Made by a program: the position numbers and the translations under genes. DNA of 64,000 nucleotides from JAFGVL01 sp963662245 (GTDB lineage Bacteria > Bacteroidota > Bacteroidia > Bacteroidales > Paludibacteraceae): the NCBI GenBank assembly GCA_963662245.2, contig CAXXVQ010000008.1, forward strand, positions 186,001 through 250,000, read 5' to 3'. The notes beneath the pieces were generated by a model. The model did not search any database. It was given only the letters and a program-made list of their open reading frames with translations, and had not been told where the DNA came from. Below are positions 23,816 through 33,999 of the stretch, piece by piece; the stretch's first letter is position 1, and every line of letters begins with the position of its first letter.

Positions 23816-26437
23816 TTATTTAGTTAGTAATATCTTTTCTGCTCTGTAGCCTTCTGTTGTTTCTACTCTTAAGATATAATATCCTTCATTAAGAGCTTGA
23901 AGGTTTAGGTTAAGCGTTTGTGTGCTGCTGTGGTCAGCCTGAACTAATTGTGTGCCTGTTAAATCAATTATCTTAACTGATCTTATTACTGATGCATTTC
24001 TAATAGCAAGTAATCCATTTCTTGCAGGGTTAGAAATTATGATGTTGTTAATGCTGCTTTCAGATGTTGCATTAAAATTAGCATCACTAACGGTAATATA
24101 TGAGCTTCCGATAGAGCCATTAAAAGAACCATCTAGTTGGATCCAATATGTTTTTCCAGGGGTAAGGCCTGTCGCATTTGATATTGTTGCTGCATTTTCT
24201 GCTGCACTCGCATCGTCATTGGCAGCTAGAAGCTCATATTTAGAGGTATTACCTGATATTATATCAAGATATGTTCCCGTGCTTTTTGCATTGTATAATG
24301 CGATTTTATTATCCATCCCTGTGGTTGTTATATTTACTTTTCCACTTGAAGGGGCTGTAAATTTAAACCAAAGGCTGTTGTTTAAGTTGTCTTCTCCGGA
24401 ACACCATCCTGTTTGTGATATGCAGTCTGTAGCTGGAGCAATCGGTTCATTGGTTTCCCAAGTAGCATATTTATTGCTGAATGGCCCCTCAGTTATTTCT
24501 AAAGTTAATGCTTTGGCATCTTCAATGTCATCATATAATGCGCAGTCTTGTGTAACTGTTATAAGAACAGAATCAGTACCAATGCACGAGCCTAATGTTC
24601 CTTCTATTTTGATATAGCTATTTGTTTCTCCTACATTAATAGTTACTTCATCTGTTGTAGTTCCATTAATATATGAAGGGGCTAGCCATTTATAGCTATC
24701 CGCACCATATGCCTTTATTGTTATGGTTTTGTTTTTTAATTGAGTGAAGTAATTTGTTGTGTCTTTAAGATATAGTGGCACCCCATCCAAAACTTCAACT
24801 ATGCTTGATATCTGCACAGAATCAGAATCAGACGATGTGATTCCTTTTAAGGTGATGTGTTTAATCCCAGAAGTGCTGTATTGTACGCTTACTGTTTCAG
24901 AAGTTGAGTTGGTTGTAGCTGTTGCTGGTGTAGCACCTTCTCCTAAATCCCAGTTGTAACTATCAAAGGTTCCGGTAGTATTGTTGCTAAAAGTAACAGT
25001 TTCATTAGTGCAAACTTTTGATTTGTCAGCTGTTGCTGCTAAGTTATTTGTGTTGTCTGTTGCATATACCTTAAGACATAGGTTGTATTCTCTTACTCCA
25101 GAGCCAACTTCCCTCCAGGCTACAGTGTCGCTATCTATGAATTTAAACCATTGACTACCGGTAGGTTTGACATCGACAGAGGCATAGTTTGTTATTGAGC
25201 TTTCAGTGGGTAATATACATATGTTGTCAGACTGTGTTTTGTATTTAACCTTGACAAAAAAATCGCCATTAATGTCTGCTGAAACGGCTATAGTATGATA
25301 GCCAGGGAATTCTATGAAGTTATCATTGCTAGATCCAAGTAATGTGCTTAAGGTTTCTCCCGATTTAGCCGCATAGATATCTACATCAACAGTTGTTTTG
25401 GCTGCATGTGTGTACACTCCAATATATTTGATAGACTGAGTATTTGTCGATGAAAACTTTGATAGTGATATTACAGAATCGATACCACCAGTAACTCCAT
25501 GTGTAAATCCTAATTTATCAGAATAGTAGACTGTGTCAATTTCTTCTTTTTCAACTCTTTTAGTGTAGGCTGTAGCTGAGGTGCCGATATAATAATCTTC
25601 GTATGAAGCATAATAGTACCCTGAGTCGTCACTGCTAGTTCCAAGTGTGTTTCTAACAATCCAAGCTCCTGGTTGTGATGGTGAATCATAGCCAGGGATG
25701 GTTATAACGAAATTGTCATCCCAGCCAACGATTACTCCTGCGTGGTTTGCACTTCCAAAACCAGTGCTGTCTGAGGTATATGTGGCATAGGTAGAGAAGT
25801 TGTATTTCGTTTGTAGCGCATATGTATTTGCAGCAGTAAATACTGCACCATAGCGATAAACCATTTGTTTAATGATTTGTGTTTGTTTTGGAATAAATAT
25901 GGCTTCTGTCATATAAGCTCCTTTGTCAGCCTTTGTTAAGCTGGTGTTGCATGTGCCTGTAGTGCTATTAATGTATGGGTCCACAGTTTCTTTATATGGC
26001 CCGGCATATCTTGATAAATATGCAATAGCCATGTCTGCAGTTCCTCCATTGTTTTTTTCAGGGATGAAGCCATGGCAGTTAGCAAGGTTTTCTGTAGAAT
26101 AAGGTTCGTTGGATAACCCCATTTTTGCCCAGCTAATTTGCAAAGCATCTAAAGCTGAGAAAGTCCAACAGGTATTAATGCTTTCCTGATTTCTAACTGA
26201 TGGGACGATTCCTTCTGTGCGTGAATCAAAGCTTGAAGGAAGGGATAATGTGCTTCTTAAGCTTGTAAGTGAGGTGAAATCAAAATTAATTGGAGTTGGG
26301 ATGTAGCTTCTGCTTTGGTTATTGTTTATTGCGTTTATGAATTCAGGATTGAGATCTATCTTTTTCTCAATGATGTTTTTTGCAAACACATTAGTTAATG
26401 TGACTAGTGGAAGTATTATTAATAATGCTTTTTTCAT
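23816..26437 (-). CDS. Secreted papain-family (C1) peptidase with PKD domain and type IX sorting signal
   Basis: The 873-residue protein has an N-terminal signal peptide (MKKALLIILPLVTLTNVFA). A papain-like domain follows, with Gln84 of the oxyanion hole, the nucleophile Cys90 (NQESINTCWTFSALDAL), His232 (ANHAGVIVGWDD) and Asn263 (VRNTLGTS). Next come a lectin-like region (about 285-460), a PKD-like domain (about 465-550, FSNNTTGTFDSYNWDLG), further Ig-like strands, and a C-terminal T9SS type A sorting domain (SVKIIDLTGTQLVQADHSST, ending YRAEKILLTK). It should be exported through the type IX system and attached to or released from the surface, acting on proteins. The gene starts one base after the stop of the HD phosphohydrolase gene, so the two are probably co-transcribed. 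Confidence 0.92.
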   Translation of the reverse strand: MKKALLIILPLVTLTNVFAKNIIEKKIDLNPEFINAINNNQSRSYIPTPINFDFTSLTSLRSTLSLPSSFDSRTEGIVPSVRNQESINTCWTFSALDALQISWAKMGLSNEPYSTENLANCHGFIPEKNNGGTADMAIAYLSRYAGPYKETVDPYINSTTGTCNTSLTKADKGAYMTEAIFIPKQTQIIKQMVYRYGAVFTAANTYALQTKYNFSTYATYTSDSTGFGSANHAGVIVGWDDNFVITIPGYDSPSQPGAWIVRNTLGTSSDDSGYYYASYEDYYIGTSATAYTKRVEKEEIDTVYYSDKLGFTHGVTGGIDSVISLSKFSSTNTQSIKYIGVYTHAAKTTVDVDIYAAKSGETLSTLLGSSNDNFIEFPGYHTIAVSADINGDFFVKVKYKTQSDNICILPTESSITNYASVDVKPTGSQWFKFIDSDTVAWREVGSGVREYNLCLKVYATDNTNNLAATADKSKVCTNETVTFSNNTTGTFDSYNWDLGEGATPATATTNSTSETVSVQYSTSGIKHITLKGITSSDSDSVQISSIVEVLDGVPLYLKDTTNYFTQLKNKTITIKAYGADSYKWLAPSYINGTTTDEVTINVGETNSYIKIEGTLGSCIGTDSVLITVTQDCALYDDIEDAKALTLEITEGPFSNKYATWETNEPIAPATDCISQTGWCSGEDNLNNSLWFKFTAPSSGKVNITTTGMDNKIALYNAKSTGTYLDIISGNTSKYELLAANDDASAAENAATISNATGLTPGKTYWIQLDGSFNGSIGSSYITVSDANFNATSESSINNIIISNPARNGLLAIRNASVIRSVKIIDLTGTQLVQADHSSTQTLNLNLQALNEGYYILRVETTEGYRAEKILLTK

Positions 26438-26438
26438 A

Positions 26439-28490
26439 TTAAGATTCTTTCTTTTTTAATTCTGGGTAGCTGATGCGAGTGTGATACATAGTTTTTAGCT
26501 TTTCTTTAAAGACCGATTTGGCTGTTTCTACATCCTTAAATGTAATCTTTGCATCTTTATAAAGTCCATCCGCCATTTGTTTGCCAACAATAGAATTTAC
26601 TAGGTGATTGATGCTGTCATTAGTGTATTCTTTTAAACTTCTAGATGTTGCTTCTATGGCGTCCGCCATCATAAGTATTACATGCTCTTTAGTTGTAGGT
26701 AGTGGTCCTGGGTATTGAAAAGCATCATCCGCAATTTCTACATCAGGATACTTGTTGAGAAATGAATTGTAAAAAAATAAGGTTCTACTTTTCCCGTGGT
26801 GAGTTGTTATAAACTCAATTACCTTACTTGGGAGATTATTCTTTTCTGCAATTTTAACCCCATCCTCAACATGGTTAATAATCTTTTTTGATGCAGTTTC
26901 GAAATCCATGTTTGCCAATGGGTTGATGCCAGATGACTGGTTCTCTGTAAAATAAATTGGATTTGCCATTTTTCCTATGTCGTGATACATTGCTCCTGTT
27001 CTAACAAGTAGGGCATTTGCATTAATTTCTTTTGCTGCTTCAGAGGCTAAATTTGCTACTTGAAGTGAATGTTGGAATGAGCCAGGAGCTAATTCTGCAA
27101 ATCGTTGTAGTAATGAAGTATTTACATTTGAAAGCTCGATTAGAGACATGTTTGATAAAAAACCAAAAGCTCTTTCAATGATGTATATTAATCCATATGA
27201 GAACAGAAGGAGTAAAGAGCTGCTGGCAAAATATATAATATATTGATAGTCTGTTTTCTGTATATTTGCTTCTACAAGTAAGCTGTATCCAATATATATT
27301 GCCATGTAGCTTATAAATACTAACAGCATTGCCTTTGTAAGGTGAGATCGTTGGGTTACATTTTTTAAACCAGAAATAGCTGCTAGTCCTGCAGTTAATT
27401 GTAATAATATAAATTCATAGGGTTCTGGAGCAATAAAGGAGATTAAAAGTATGCTTATAGTGTGTATAAATACAGCTGTCCGAGAATCAAAGAATGTTCT
27501 AATAATTATTGGAAGGATGGCGAAAGGTATAAAGTAGATGTGAAATAAATTCAGCCTTACAACAACTGAAGATATTAACATTATAAATGTTATCATTAAA
27601 AGAATAAAAGTGGTTTCTTTTAAATTGTTGTAAATAACCGGTCTAAAAAGATAAAGGTATAAAAACATAAATGCCATGATAGAAGCGATAACTATAAATT
27701 CTCCAACCCACATTAAATTATATTGAGGGTTCATTCCTCTTTGTTTATCTATCTCAATTTTTAATGAGTTAAGGTAACGGTTTGTTTTCTCAGTAACAAT
27801 TTCTCCTCTGTCAATAATTCTTTCACCTGCTTGAATCATACCTGATGTTAAAGAAACTCTATCTAAAACATCATTTCTATAAATATCAGTTAGGTTTTTA
27901 TCATATGATAAATTTTCAGAAAGAAGTAGATTTAAGTTGCTTGTTCTGAGTCTGTTTGTATTAAGGGTAGCAGGTCTGTTGTTTATGATATATTCATAAG
28001 CAGATCTTACTGTGAAAGTTTCATTAATTGGCTTTCTGTGTGAAACTAAAGCAGAATCAATAATATAAATGCTAGTGTCTTTATTGTCAATTAGATTTTT
28101 TATCTCCTCAGGACTGATGATTCCGACAGAATATACATATTCAATTTGTTTTTTTAGATATTCAATATATTCATCCGGAAGTTCATGTTCTTTGTTCCCT
28201 TCTAGTAAAAGTTTTATTGATTTATCAATAGCAGATAAATCCTGTTTGTAGTATGGGTAAAAATCTTCTAAAGCTGCTTTTTGGTCATTGCTGTATTCGT
28301 ATTTTTCCTTGTATATAGGGAAGTTGAAAGGCGCAGTCATTAGTTCATATGACCAAGGTTTTCCAATTTGATACTGATATTTAAATGTATTTTGTCGAGG
28401 TAAGAGCTGAACTAATACTAGTACTGTTATAGCAAAAAATGCAACTCTAATCAGAAGTTTTAATTTTGGCTCAAGAAATATATTTTTCAT
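26439..28490 (-). CDS. Membrane HD-domain phosphohydrolase (7TM-HD, PgpH-like)
   Basis: The 683-residue protein has an N-terminal membrane anchor (about 12-30), an extracytoplasmic 7TMR-HDED-type domain (about 40-265), seven membrane helices (about 270-460), and a cytosolic HD domain with His503-Asp504 in MYHDIGKM and further metal ligands in HHGKS and NHVEDGV. PgpH of Listeria, the studied relative, hydrolyses cyclic di-AMP; the same reaction is likely here but is not proven. The downstream gene, starting one base later, encodes the T9SS-secreted protease. Confidence 0.9.
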   Translation of the reverse strand: MKNIFLEPKLKLLIRVAFFAITVLVLVQLLPRQNTFKYQYQIGKPWSYELMTAPFNFPIYKEKYEYSNDQKAALEDFYPYYKQDLSAIDKSIKLLLEGNKEHELPDEYIEYLKKQIEYVYSVGIISPEEIKNLIDNKDTSIYIIDSALVSHRKPINETFTVRSAYEYIINNRPATLNTNRLRTSNLNLLLSENLSYDKNLTDIYRNDVLDRVSLTSGMIQAGERIIDRGEIVTEKTNRYLNSLKIEIDKQRGMNPQYNLMWVGEFIVIASIMAFMFLYLYLFRPVIYNNLKETTFILLMITFIMLISSVVVRLNLFHIYFIPFAILPIIIRTFFDSRTAVFIHTISILLISFIAPEPYEFILLQLTAGLAAISGLKNVTQRSHLTKAMLLVFISYMAIYIGYSLLVEANIQKTDYQYIIYFASSSLLLLFSYGLIYIIERAFGFLSNMSLIELSNVNTSLLQRFAELAPGSFQHSLQVANLASEAAKEINANALLVRTGAMYHDIGKMANPIYFTENQSSGINPLANMDFETASKKIINHVEDGVKIAEKNNLPSKVIEFITTHHGKSRTLFFYNSFLNKYPDVEIADDAFQYPGPLPTTKEHVILMMADAIEATSRSLKEYTNDSINHLVNSIVGKQMADGLYKDAKITFKDVETAKSVFKEKLKTMYHTRISYPELKKKES

Positions 28491-28564
28491 ATAATACTAT
28501 GATCTAATTAGTTTTGAAATAGGGTATTAAAACCGTAATTAATTTTCAAAAATACTTAAAATGC

Positions 28565-28584
28565 TTGAAGTTTCCTTATTTTTG
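28565..28584 (+). promoter_or_regulatory. -7 promoter element before the NlpC/P60 gene
   Basis: TATTTTTG (28577-28584) lies 39 bases before the start codon at 28624. No -33 element at the right distance was found. Confidence 0.4.
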
Positions 28585-28623
28585 TGTCAAAATCGTTAGT
28601 ATGGAATTTTACATTTTTAATGT

Positions 28624-29412
28624 ATGTACGGGATTAATTTGAACAGTGTTTTGCCAATGCGAAAAGATGCATGTGAGCAGAGTGAGATGGTAAATCAGTT
28701 ATTGTTTGGGGAGCACTATGTGTTGTTGGAGGAAGTTGATAAGTTTCTGAAAATAAAGAGTCTATGTGATTCTTATGAAGGCTGGATAGATAAAAAAATG
28801 GGAACCCCAATTTCTAAACAATTGGCTGATGAGCTAACTGATGAGGATTTGCCCGTTACAAATAAACCTATTGCAAGCTGTTTTATTGAGTCTCGTAATG
28901 AAAATTTAATATTGACAGGAGGTAGTTCTCTTCCATTATATGATCCAAAGAAAGAATCTTTTACTATTGGTGATACTACTTTTCATATAGCGAAGGAGCA
29001 GGTTAATATGCCTTTAACAAAAAATTATTCTGGCGATGAGATGCTTTCTGTTGCATTTAAATATCTGAACACACCTTATTTATGGGGAGGAAGAAATGCT
29101 CTTGGAATAGATTGTTCCGGTTTTGTGCAAGTTGTTCTTTCAATATGTGGATATCGTTTTCCAAGAGATGCTTATCAGCAAGTGGAAAAGGGATCTTTAA
29201 TTAGCTTCCTGCCAGAAGCTCGTTCTGGAGATTTAGCTTTCTTTGAAAATGCCGAAGGGCGAATTACGCATGTTGGTATTTTGATAAATAATAATCAAAT
29301 AATTCATTCATCCGGACGAGTTAAGATTGAATCGATTGATGCTCAGGGTATTATTAATGAGGATACAGGCAAGTATAGCCACAAACTTCGTGTAATAAAG
29401 CGCGTTCTGTAG
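28624..29412 (+). CDS. NlpC/P60 (C40) cell-wall hydrolase
   Basis: The 262-residue protein has a bacterial SH3-like N-terminal region (about residues 1-115, with an EGWIDKKMG-type strand) and a C-terminal NlpC/P60 domain. In that domain the catalytic Cys lies in GIDCSGFVQVVL, the His in THVGILI, and the third polar residue in NQIIHSSG. Such enzymes cut peptidoglycan stem peptides, usually between D-Glu and a diamino acid. No signal peptide is seen in the predicted start region, so it may act on recycled muropeptides in the cytoplasm; this is inference. It ends three bases before the convergent priA gene. Confidence 0.9.
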   Translation: MYGINLNSVLPMRKDACEQSEMVNQLLFGEHYVLLEEVDKFLKIKSLCDSYEGWIDKKMGTPISKQLADELTDEDLPVTNKPIASCFIESRNENLILTGGSSLPLYDPKKESFTIGDTTFHIAKEQVNMPLTKNYSGDEMLSVAFKYLNTPYLWGGRNALGIDCSGFVQVVLSICGYRFPRDAYQQVEKGSLISFLPEARSGDLAFFENAEGRITHVGILINNNQIIHSSGRVKIESIDAQGIINEDTGKYSHKLRVIKRVL

Positions 29413-29415
29413 TCA

Positions 29416-31890
29416 TTACATTGGGTCTACATCCAAATGTATTTGTAGTGATTTGTATAAATCAAGACTTCTGATTTCATCTGAAACTTTCTGAATAAGG
29501 TTTTTGGCTTCTTCATTCGATGCTTCAGCTTCTATTTTCATCATTATGCGTTTAATGCAAAGGTTTTGTATGCGTGTGATAGGCGGATTATCAGGGCCTA
29601 AAACTCTATAGCCAAAAACAGTTCTTAGTTTTATGGCCATTTCATTTGCTGCCTTGTTTAGTATTTGTATGTCTCTATGTTTAAGGTGGATGTATATTAA
29701 TCTGTAATACGGTGGATATTTAAATGCATGTCTTTCTTCCATTTGAAGTTTAAACATGCTTTTGTAATCGTTCTCAATTACTTGTTTGATGATAGTATGC
29801 TTAGGGTTAGAAGTTTGTAGGATTACTGTCCCTTGTTTGTTTTTTCTTCCGGCTCGTCCACTTACTTGTGCAATCAACTGAAAAGCTCTCTCGTGTGCTC
29901 TGAAATCAGGGAAATTAAGCATGTTGTCTGCATTAAGGATGCCGACAAGACTTACATGCGCAAAATCAAGTCCTTTGGAAATCATTTGTGTTCCAATAAG
30001 AATGTCAACTCTTTGTTGGTCAAAGTCATCAATGATTTTTTCGTATGCAGTTTTTGTTCTAGTTGTGTCAAGATCCATTCGGGCAACTCTTGCTTCTGGG
30101 AACAGAGCTTGTATTTCGTCCTCAATTCTTTCAGTTCCAAAACCTTTTGAGTCAATATGTTCGTGTCCGCATTTTGGACATTGATTGGGTATCGGTTCAG
30201 TGTATCCGCAGTAGTGGCAAGTTAATGCCCTAAAAGCTTTGTGAACGGTTAGGCTGACATCGCAGTTTTTGCATTTTGGGACATAACCACAACTGGTGCA
30301 TTCGATAAACGGAGCAAATCCTCTTCTATTCTGAAATAATATAATTTGCTCATTGTTGTTTAAGGTTTGTTCCATCTTTTCAAGTAATACAGGAGAAAAT
30401 AACGATTTCATCTGTTTCTTTCTTCTGAATTCCTTGATGTCAACAGCAATGATTTCAGGTAATGCAATTTCCTCATGTCGTTGCATTAATTCTACTAATC
30501 CAAACTTTCCACTTAAGGCGTTGTTGTATGATTCAATAGATGGAGTTGCACTTCCTAAAATTACCTTCCCTCCATGCATGCTTGATAGGACTATTGCAGC
30601 ATTTCTGGCATTATAGCGTGGTGCCGGGTCGTATTGTTTGTAAGTATTTTCGTGTTCCTCATCAACAATAATAAGACCTAGGTCTTTGAATGGTAGAAAT
30701 ATAGAGGATCTAACACCAATAATAACTTGATAACCTTTGTCTTTTAGTAGGTTGTTCCAGATTTCAACTCGTTCAGCATCAGGGAACTTTGAGTGGTAAA
30801 CGCCTAGTTTATTCCCGAATACTTTTTTTAATCGAGTTGTAAGTTGTGAAGTGAGTGCAATTTCCGGCAGTAGGTATAGTACCTGTCTGCCTGATTTTAG
30901 CGTTTCTTCAATTAGCTTTATGTAAATTTCAGTTTTCCCACTGGATGTAACTCCATGTAGAAGCACTGTGCTACGCTCTCTAAAGTGATTTAGGATTTCG
31001 CCATATGCTTTTTCTTGAAACTGGTTGAGTTTGTGTCTGGTTTGTGTTTCAATTACAGACAGGTCTAGTCTTCCGACTTCTTTTTTATATGATTCCAGAA
31101 TCCCTTTTTCAATAAGTCCTTTAAGGATTGTGTTGCCGAAATTTGAAGATTCAAGTAGCGTTTTTTTTGAAATTTCAACAGTTTTTTCAGAGGTAAATGC
31201 CTTTGAATAATCTAAATAGTGAAGCAAGAGGTCAGCTTGTTTCTTTGCCTTCTTCAGTTGGTCAAATACTGATTTTATTCTTTCTTCATCCCTTAGATTT
31301 GTATTTAATCGAACAAATTCTTCTAGTTTTGGTTTGTAAGATTCGATAATCTTCTCTTTGATGATGATTGCTTCTTTTTCTAGTAGTCTTTTTAAAATTG
31401 GGAGAGGATTCTTAATGCCAAGTTCTTTTTCAATGTCTTTAATGCTAAGTGATTTGCCTCCTGATAACTTTAGAATTAATTCTTGTTCACGAGGTGTAAG
31501 TGCGCTAGCATCGTCTTCAAAGTCGTCTTTAATTGTGATTTGGGTTTCACTTTCAAGTTTTAAGCCGGAAGGAAGTGCTGCTTTATAAACATCACCCAGA
31601 TAACATTGATAGTAGTTGCTAACCCATTCCCAAAAGCGCATTTGTGGTCTTCTGATAATTGGGTAAGCATCAAGTATGGATATTATCTCCTTGGTTTCGT
31701 AGTTTTCAGGTTTAATTAAGTGAATAGAATATACAATGCCGGTATAGATTTTTTTCTGTACCGGCACCATAACTCTCATCCCTTTTTTCAAGGATGCTTG
31801 TTGATTTATTGGAATTTCGTATGTAAACACATTTGCCAACGGTAGTGGCAAAATGATGTCAGCGTATTTTTTGTTGTCAGCTAATTCCAT
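29416..31890 (-). CDS. priA: Primosomal protein N' (replication restart helicase)
   Basis: PriA reloads the replicative helicase at collapsed forks. The 824-residue protein has a 3'-end-binding N-terminal domain (ADIILPLPLANVFTYEIP), and helicase motifs including LLHGVTSSGKTEIY (motif I) and VDEEHENTYKQ (motif II). An eight-cysteine zinc region follows (CTSCGYVPKCKNC, CHYCGYTEPIPNQCPKCG), and later QVSGRAGR (motif VI). It lies immediately downstream of recJ on the minus strand (21-base gap), a plausible recombination and repair operon. Confidence 0.96.
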   Translation of the reverse strand: MELADNKKYADIILPLPLANVFTYEIPINQQASLKKGMRVMVPVQKKIYTGIVYSIHLIKPENYETKEIISILDAYPIIRRPQMRFWEWVSNYYQCYLGDVYKAALPSGLKLESETQITIKDDFEDDASALTPREQELILKLSGGKSLSIKDIEKELGIKNPLPILKRLLEKEAIIIKEKIIESYKPKLEEFVRLNTNLRDEERIKSVFDQLKKAKKQADLLLHYLDYSKAFTSEKTVEISKKTLLESSNFGNTILKGLIEKGILESYKKEVGRLDLSVIETQTRHKLNQFQEKAYGEILNHFRERSTVLLHGVTSSGKTEIYIKLIEETLKSGRQVLYLLPEIALTSQLTTRLKKVFGNKLGVYHSKFPDAERVEIWNNLLKDKGYQVIIGVRSSIFLPFKDLGLIIVDEEHENTYKQYDPAPRYNARNAAIVLSSMHGGKVILGSATPSIESYNNALSGKFGLVELMQRHEEIALPEIIAVDIKEFRRKKQMKSLFSPVLLEKMEQTLNNNEQIILFQNRRGFAPFIECTSCGYVPKCKNCDVSLTVHKAFRALTCHYCGYTEPIPNQCPKCGHEHIDSKGFGTERIEDEIQALFPEARVARMDLDTTRTKTAYEKIIDDFDQQRVDILIGTQMISKGLDFAHVSLVGILNADNMLNFPDFRAHERAFQLIAQVSGRAGRKNKQGTVILQTSNPKHTIIKQVIENDYKSMFKLQMEERHAFKYPPYYRLIYIHLKHRDIQILNKAANEMAIKLRTVFGYRVLGPDNPPITRIQNLCIKRIMMKIEAEASNEEAKNLIQKVSDEIRSLDLYKSLQIHLDVDPM

Positions 31891-31911
31891 TATCCTTCAA
31901 ATTGGAGAAGG

Positions 31912-33699
31912 TTATTTCATTTGTTTTAGTAATAAACATTTCTCAGGAACACCAAGTCCAGCTCCTCCACTTTTTTCTTGGTTGCTAACTTTAATGTCTT
32001 TGATCATTAGTTGAATAGATGAGTTTCCATTAAAGTTATTTTCTTCAAGTGTATAACAGATGTCAAGTGGGTTTAATGCTTTTAAATATTCATTATACTC
32101 ATGCATTCTAAATGCGATGCCATTCATTACATTTTCGCAACTTGCATCAAGGAGTTCCATTTTTAAGTGTTCTTGTTCTTTTCCTACAAGTCTGCTTGTG
32201 CCATAATCAAAAACCTTGCGGGAGCAGAAAACCGGTTTCATGTTTTCCGGGCCAAATGGATTGAATTGCTTTAGTACTCTAAAGAATTTTGGTGTAATAT
32301 CCTTAAATGGAATTTCAACATCAATATCAATTTGTGGTTCTGTCTGATCTGGTTTTATGTTTGTTTCAACATATTTGTCAAAACGCTCTCTAAATTCGTC
32401 AATGTTTTCTTCTTTTAGCGCTAAGCCGGCCGCATACATGTGTCCACCGAAGTTTTCAAGTAGGTCGCGACATGATTCAATTGCTTTGTAGATATCAAAA
32501 CCTGGAACAGAACGAGCAGATCCTGTTGCGAGTCCATTGGATTGAGTTAAAACAATTGTTGGTCTATAATATAACTCCGAAAGTCTTGAAGCAACAATCC
32601 CAATTACCCCTTTGTGCCATGTTGCATTATAAGCAACAATAGAGCTTTTTTCTAGGATTTCAATGTTTTCGGTTATGTGATTAATCGCTTCGTCAGTAAT
32701 TGTTTTATCTAGGTCCTTTCGGGTTTTGTTTTGTTGGTCAATTTCTTCACAGCGGATTTCTGCAAAAGAAATGTCATTAGACACTAAAAGCTCAACAGCT
32801 TCTTTTGCCAATTGAATTCTTCCGGAAGCATTGATGCGAGGACCAATCTTAAATACGATATCGCTAATTGTGATTTCCTTGTCGCACAAACCACTAATGT
32901 TTATAATGGTTTTTAGACCTAAACAAGGGTTTTGGTTTAACTGCTTAAGTCCATAATATGCTAAGATTCGGTTTTCACCTGTAATAGGAACAATATCGGA
33001 TGCAATACTTACAGCAACAAGATCAAGTAGTGGGTAAAGACTTTCAATCTCAATCCCATTACTAATTGCAAAGCCTTGCATGAATTTAAAACCAACACCA
33101 CATCCGCACAAATGTTTGTACGGATAAGTGCAATCTGATCTTTTAGCATCAAGTACAGCTACTGCATTTGGAATCTTGTCATCTGGAGTATGGTGATCGC
33201 AAATGATAAAGTCAATGCCTTTCTCATTTGCATATTCAACCATCCCAACGGCTTTGATGCCACAGTCAAGAGATATGATTAATGAAAAGTTATTCTCATA
33301 TGCATAATCAATTCCAGTGCTAGAGATTCCATAACCTTCATTGTATCTGTCTGGGATGTAGTATTCTACATCGTTGTAGATCTGTTTTAAGAACTTAAAT
33401 ACCAAGGCTACTGCGGTAGTTCCATCAACATCGTAGTCTCCATAAATAAGCACTTTTTCTTTATTTCTTAACGCTTGATTCAGCCTATCTACAGCTCTAT
33501 CCATGTCTTTCATTAAGAATGGGTCGTGTAAGTCAGATAGTTGAGGACGAAAAAAGTTTTTAGCCTCAGCGAAGGTAGTAATACCTCGTTGTACAAGTAG
33601 TTGTGTCAGTATTGGGCTGATCCCTAGTTCATTTGCTAATTCTTCTTTTTGTTTTTCTTGTTCTTTAGTTAAGGAATAAAGATTCCATTTGTTATTCAT
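31912..33699 (-). CDS. recJ: Single-stranded-DNA-specific exonuclease RecJ
   Basis: RecJ degrades single-stranded DNA 5' to 3' in recombination and repair. The 595-residue protein has the DHH phosphoesterase motifs YGDYDVDGTTAVAL, SLDCGIKA and CDHHTPDDKIPNA, the DHHA1 block near SGRIQLAKEAVELL and GGHMYAAGLAL, and a C-terminal OB-fold. It is encoded just upstream of priA and probably drives its expression. A 300-base gap separates it from the divergent Sua5/TsaC gene. Confidence 0.96.
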   Translation of the reverse strand: MNNKWNLYSLTKEQEKQKEELANELGISPILTQLLVQRGITTFAEAKNFFRPQLSDLHDPFLMKDMDRAVDRLNQALRNKEKVLIYGDYDVDGTTAVALVFKFLKQIYNDVEYYIPDRYNEGYGISSTGIDYAYENNFSLIISLDCGIKAVGMVEYANEKGIDFIICDHHTPDDKIPNAVAVLDAKRSDCTYPYKHLCGCGVGFKFMQGFAISNGIEIESLYPLLDLVAVSIASDIVPITGENRILAYYGLKQLNQNPCLGLKTIINISGLCDKEITISDIVFKIGPRINASGRIQLAKEAVELLVSNDISFAEIRCEEIDQQNKTRKDLDKTITDEAINHITENIEILEKSSIVAYNATWHKGVIGIVASRLSELYYRPTIVLTQSNGLATGSARSVPGFDIYKAIESCRDLLENFGGHMYAAGLALKEENIDEFRERFDKYVETNIKPDQTEPQIDIDVEIPFKDITPKFFRVLKQFNPFGPENMKPVFCSRKVFDYGTSRLVGKEQEHLKMELLDASCENVMNGIAFRMHEYNEYLKALNPLDICYTLEENNFNGNSSIQLMIKDIKVSNQEKSGGAGLGVPEKCLLLKQMK

Positions 33700-33999
33700 T
33701 ATATGTGTAGTTATTGTTTTATCTCATAGGCTGTATCATGTTCTGATACATTATTTTATGACGGTGAAAATGTCAATAAATCTAAAATAAACAAAAGTGT
33801 TTTCACCGAGTAAATGTTAAAAGCAGCCTGTAAAAGTAGTAAAAAATAGGTGATTTTCAGTATGAAAAAATTGGTTATACAACATAGATTTCACTAAACG
33901 GTTGATTTTCTGTAGAGATATTTTTTGTTAAATAATCCACACAGGCAGCGTTTTTTGTATACCTTTACAATTCTTAAGTAATTTCTGTAAAAATTTTTT
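33700..33999. promoter_or_regulatory. Divergent intergenic region recJ / Sua5-TsaC
   Basis: No gene was found in these 300 bases. A perfect inverted repeat with 7-base arms, TGTATCA-TGTTC-TGATACA, lies at 33732-33750, close to the recJ start. For the rightward gene, TTTG (33934-33937) and TACCTTTA (33960-33967) form a near-consensus promoter with a 22-base spacer. The rest is A+T-rich with no other structure that I could support. Confidence 0.5.
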
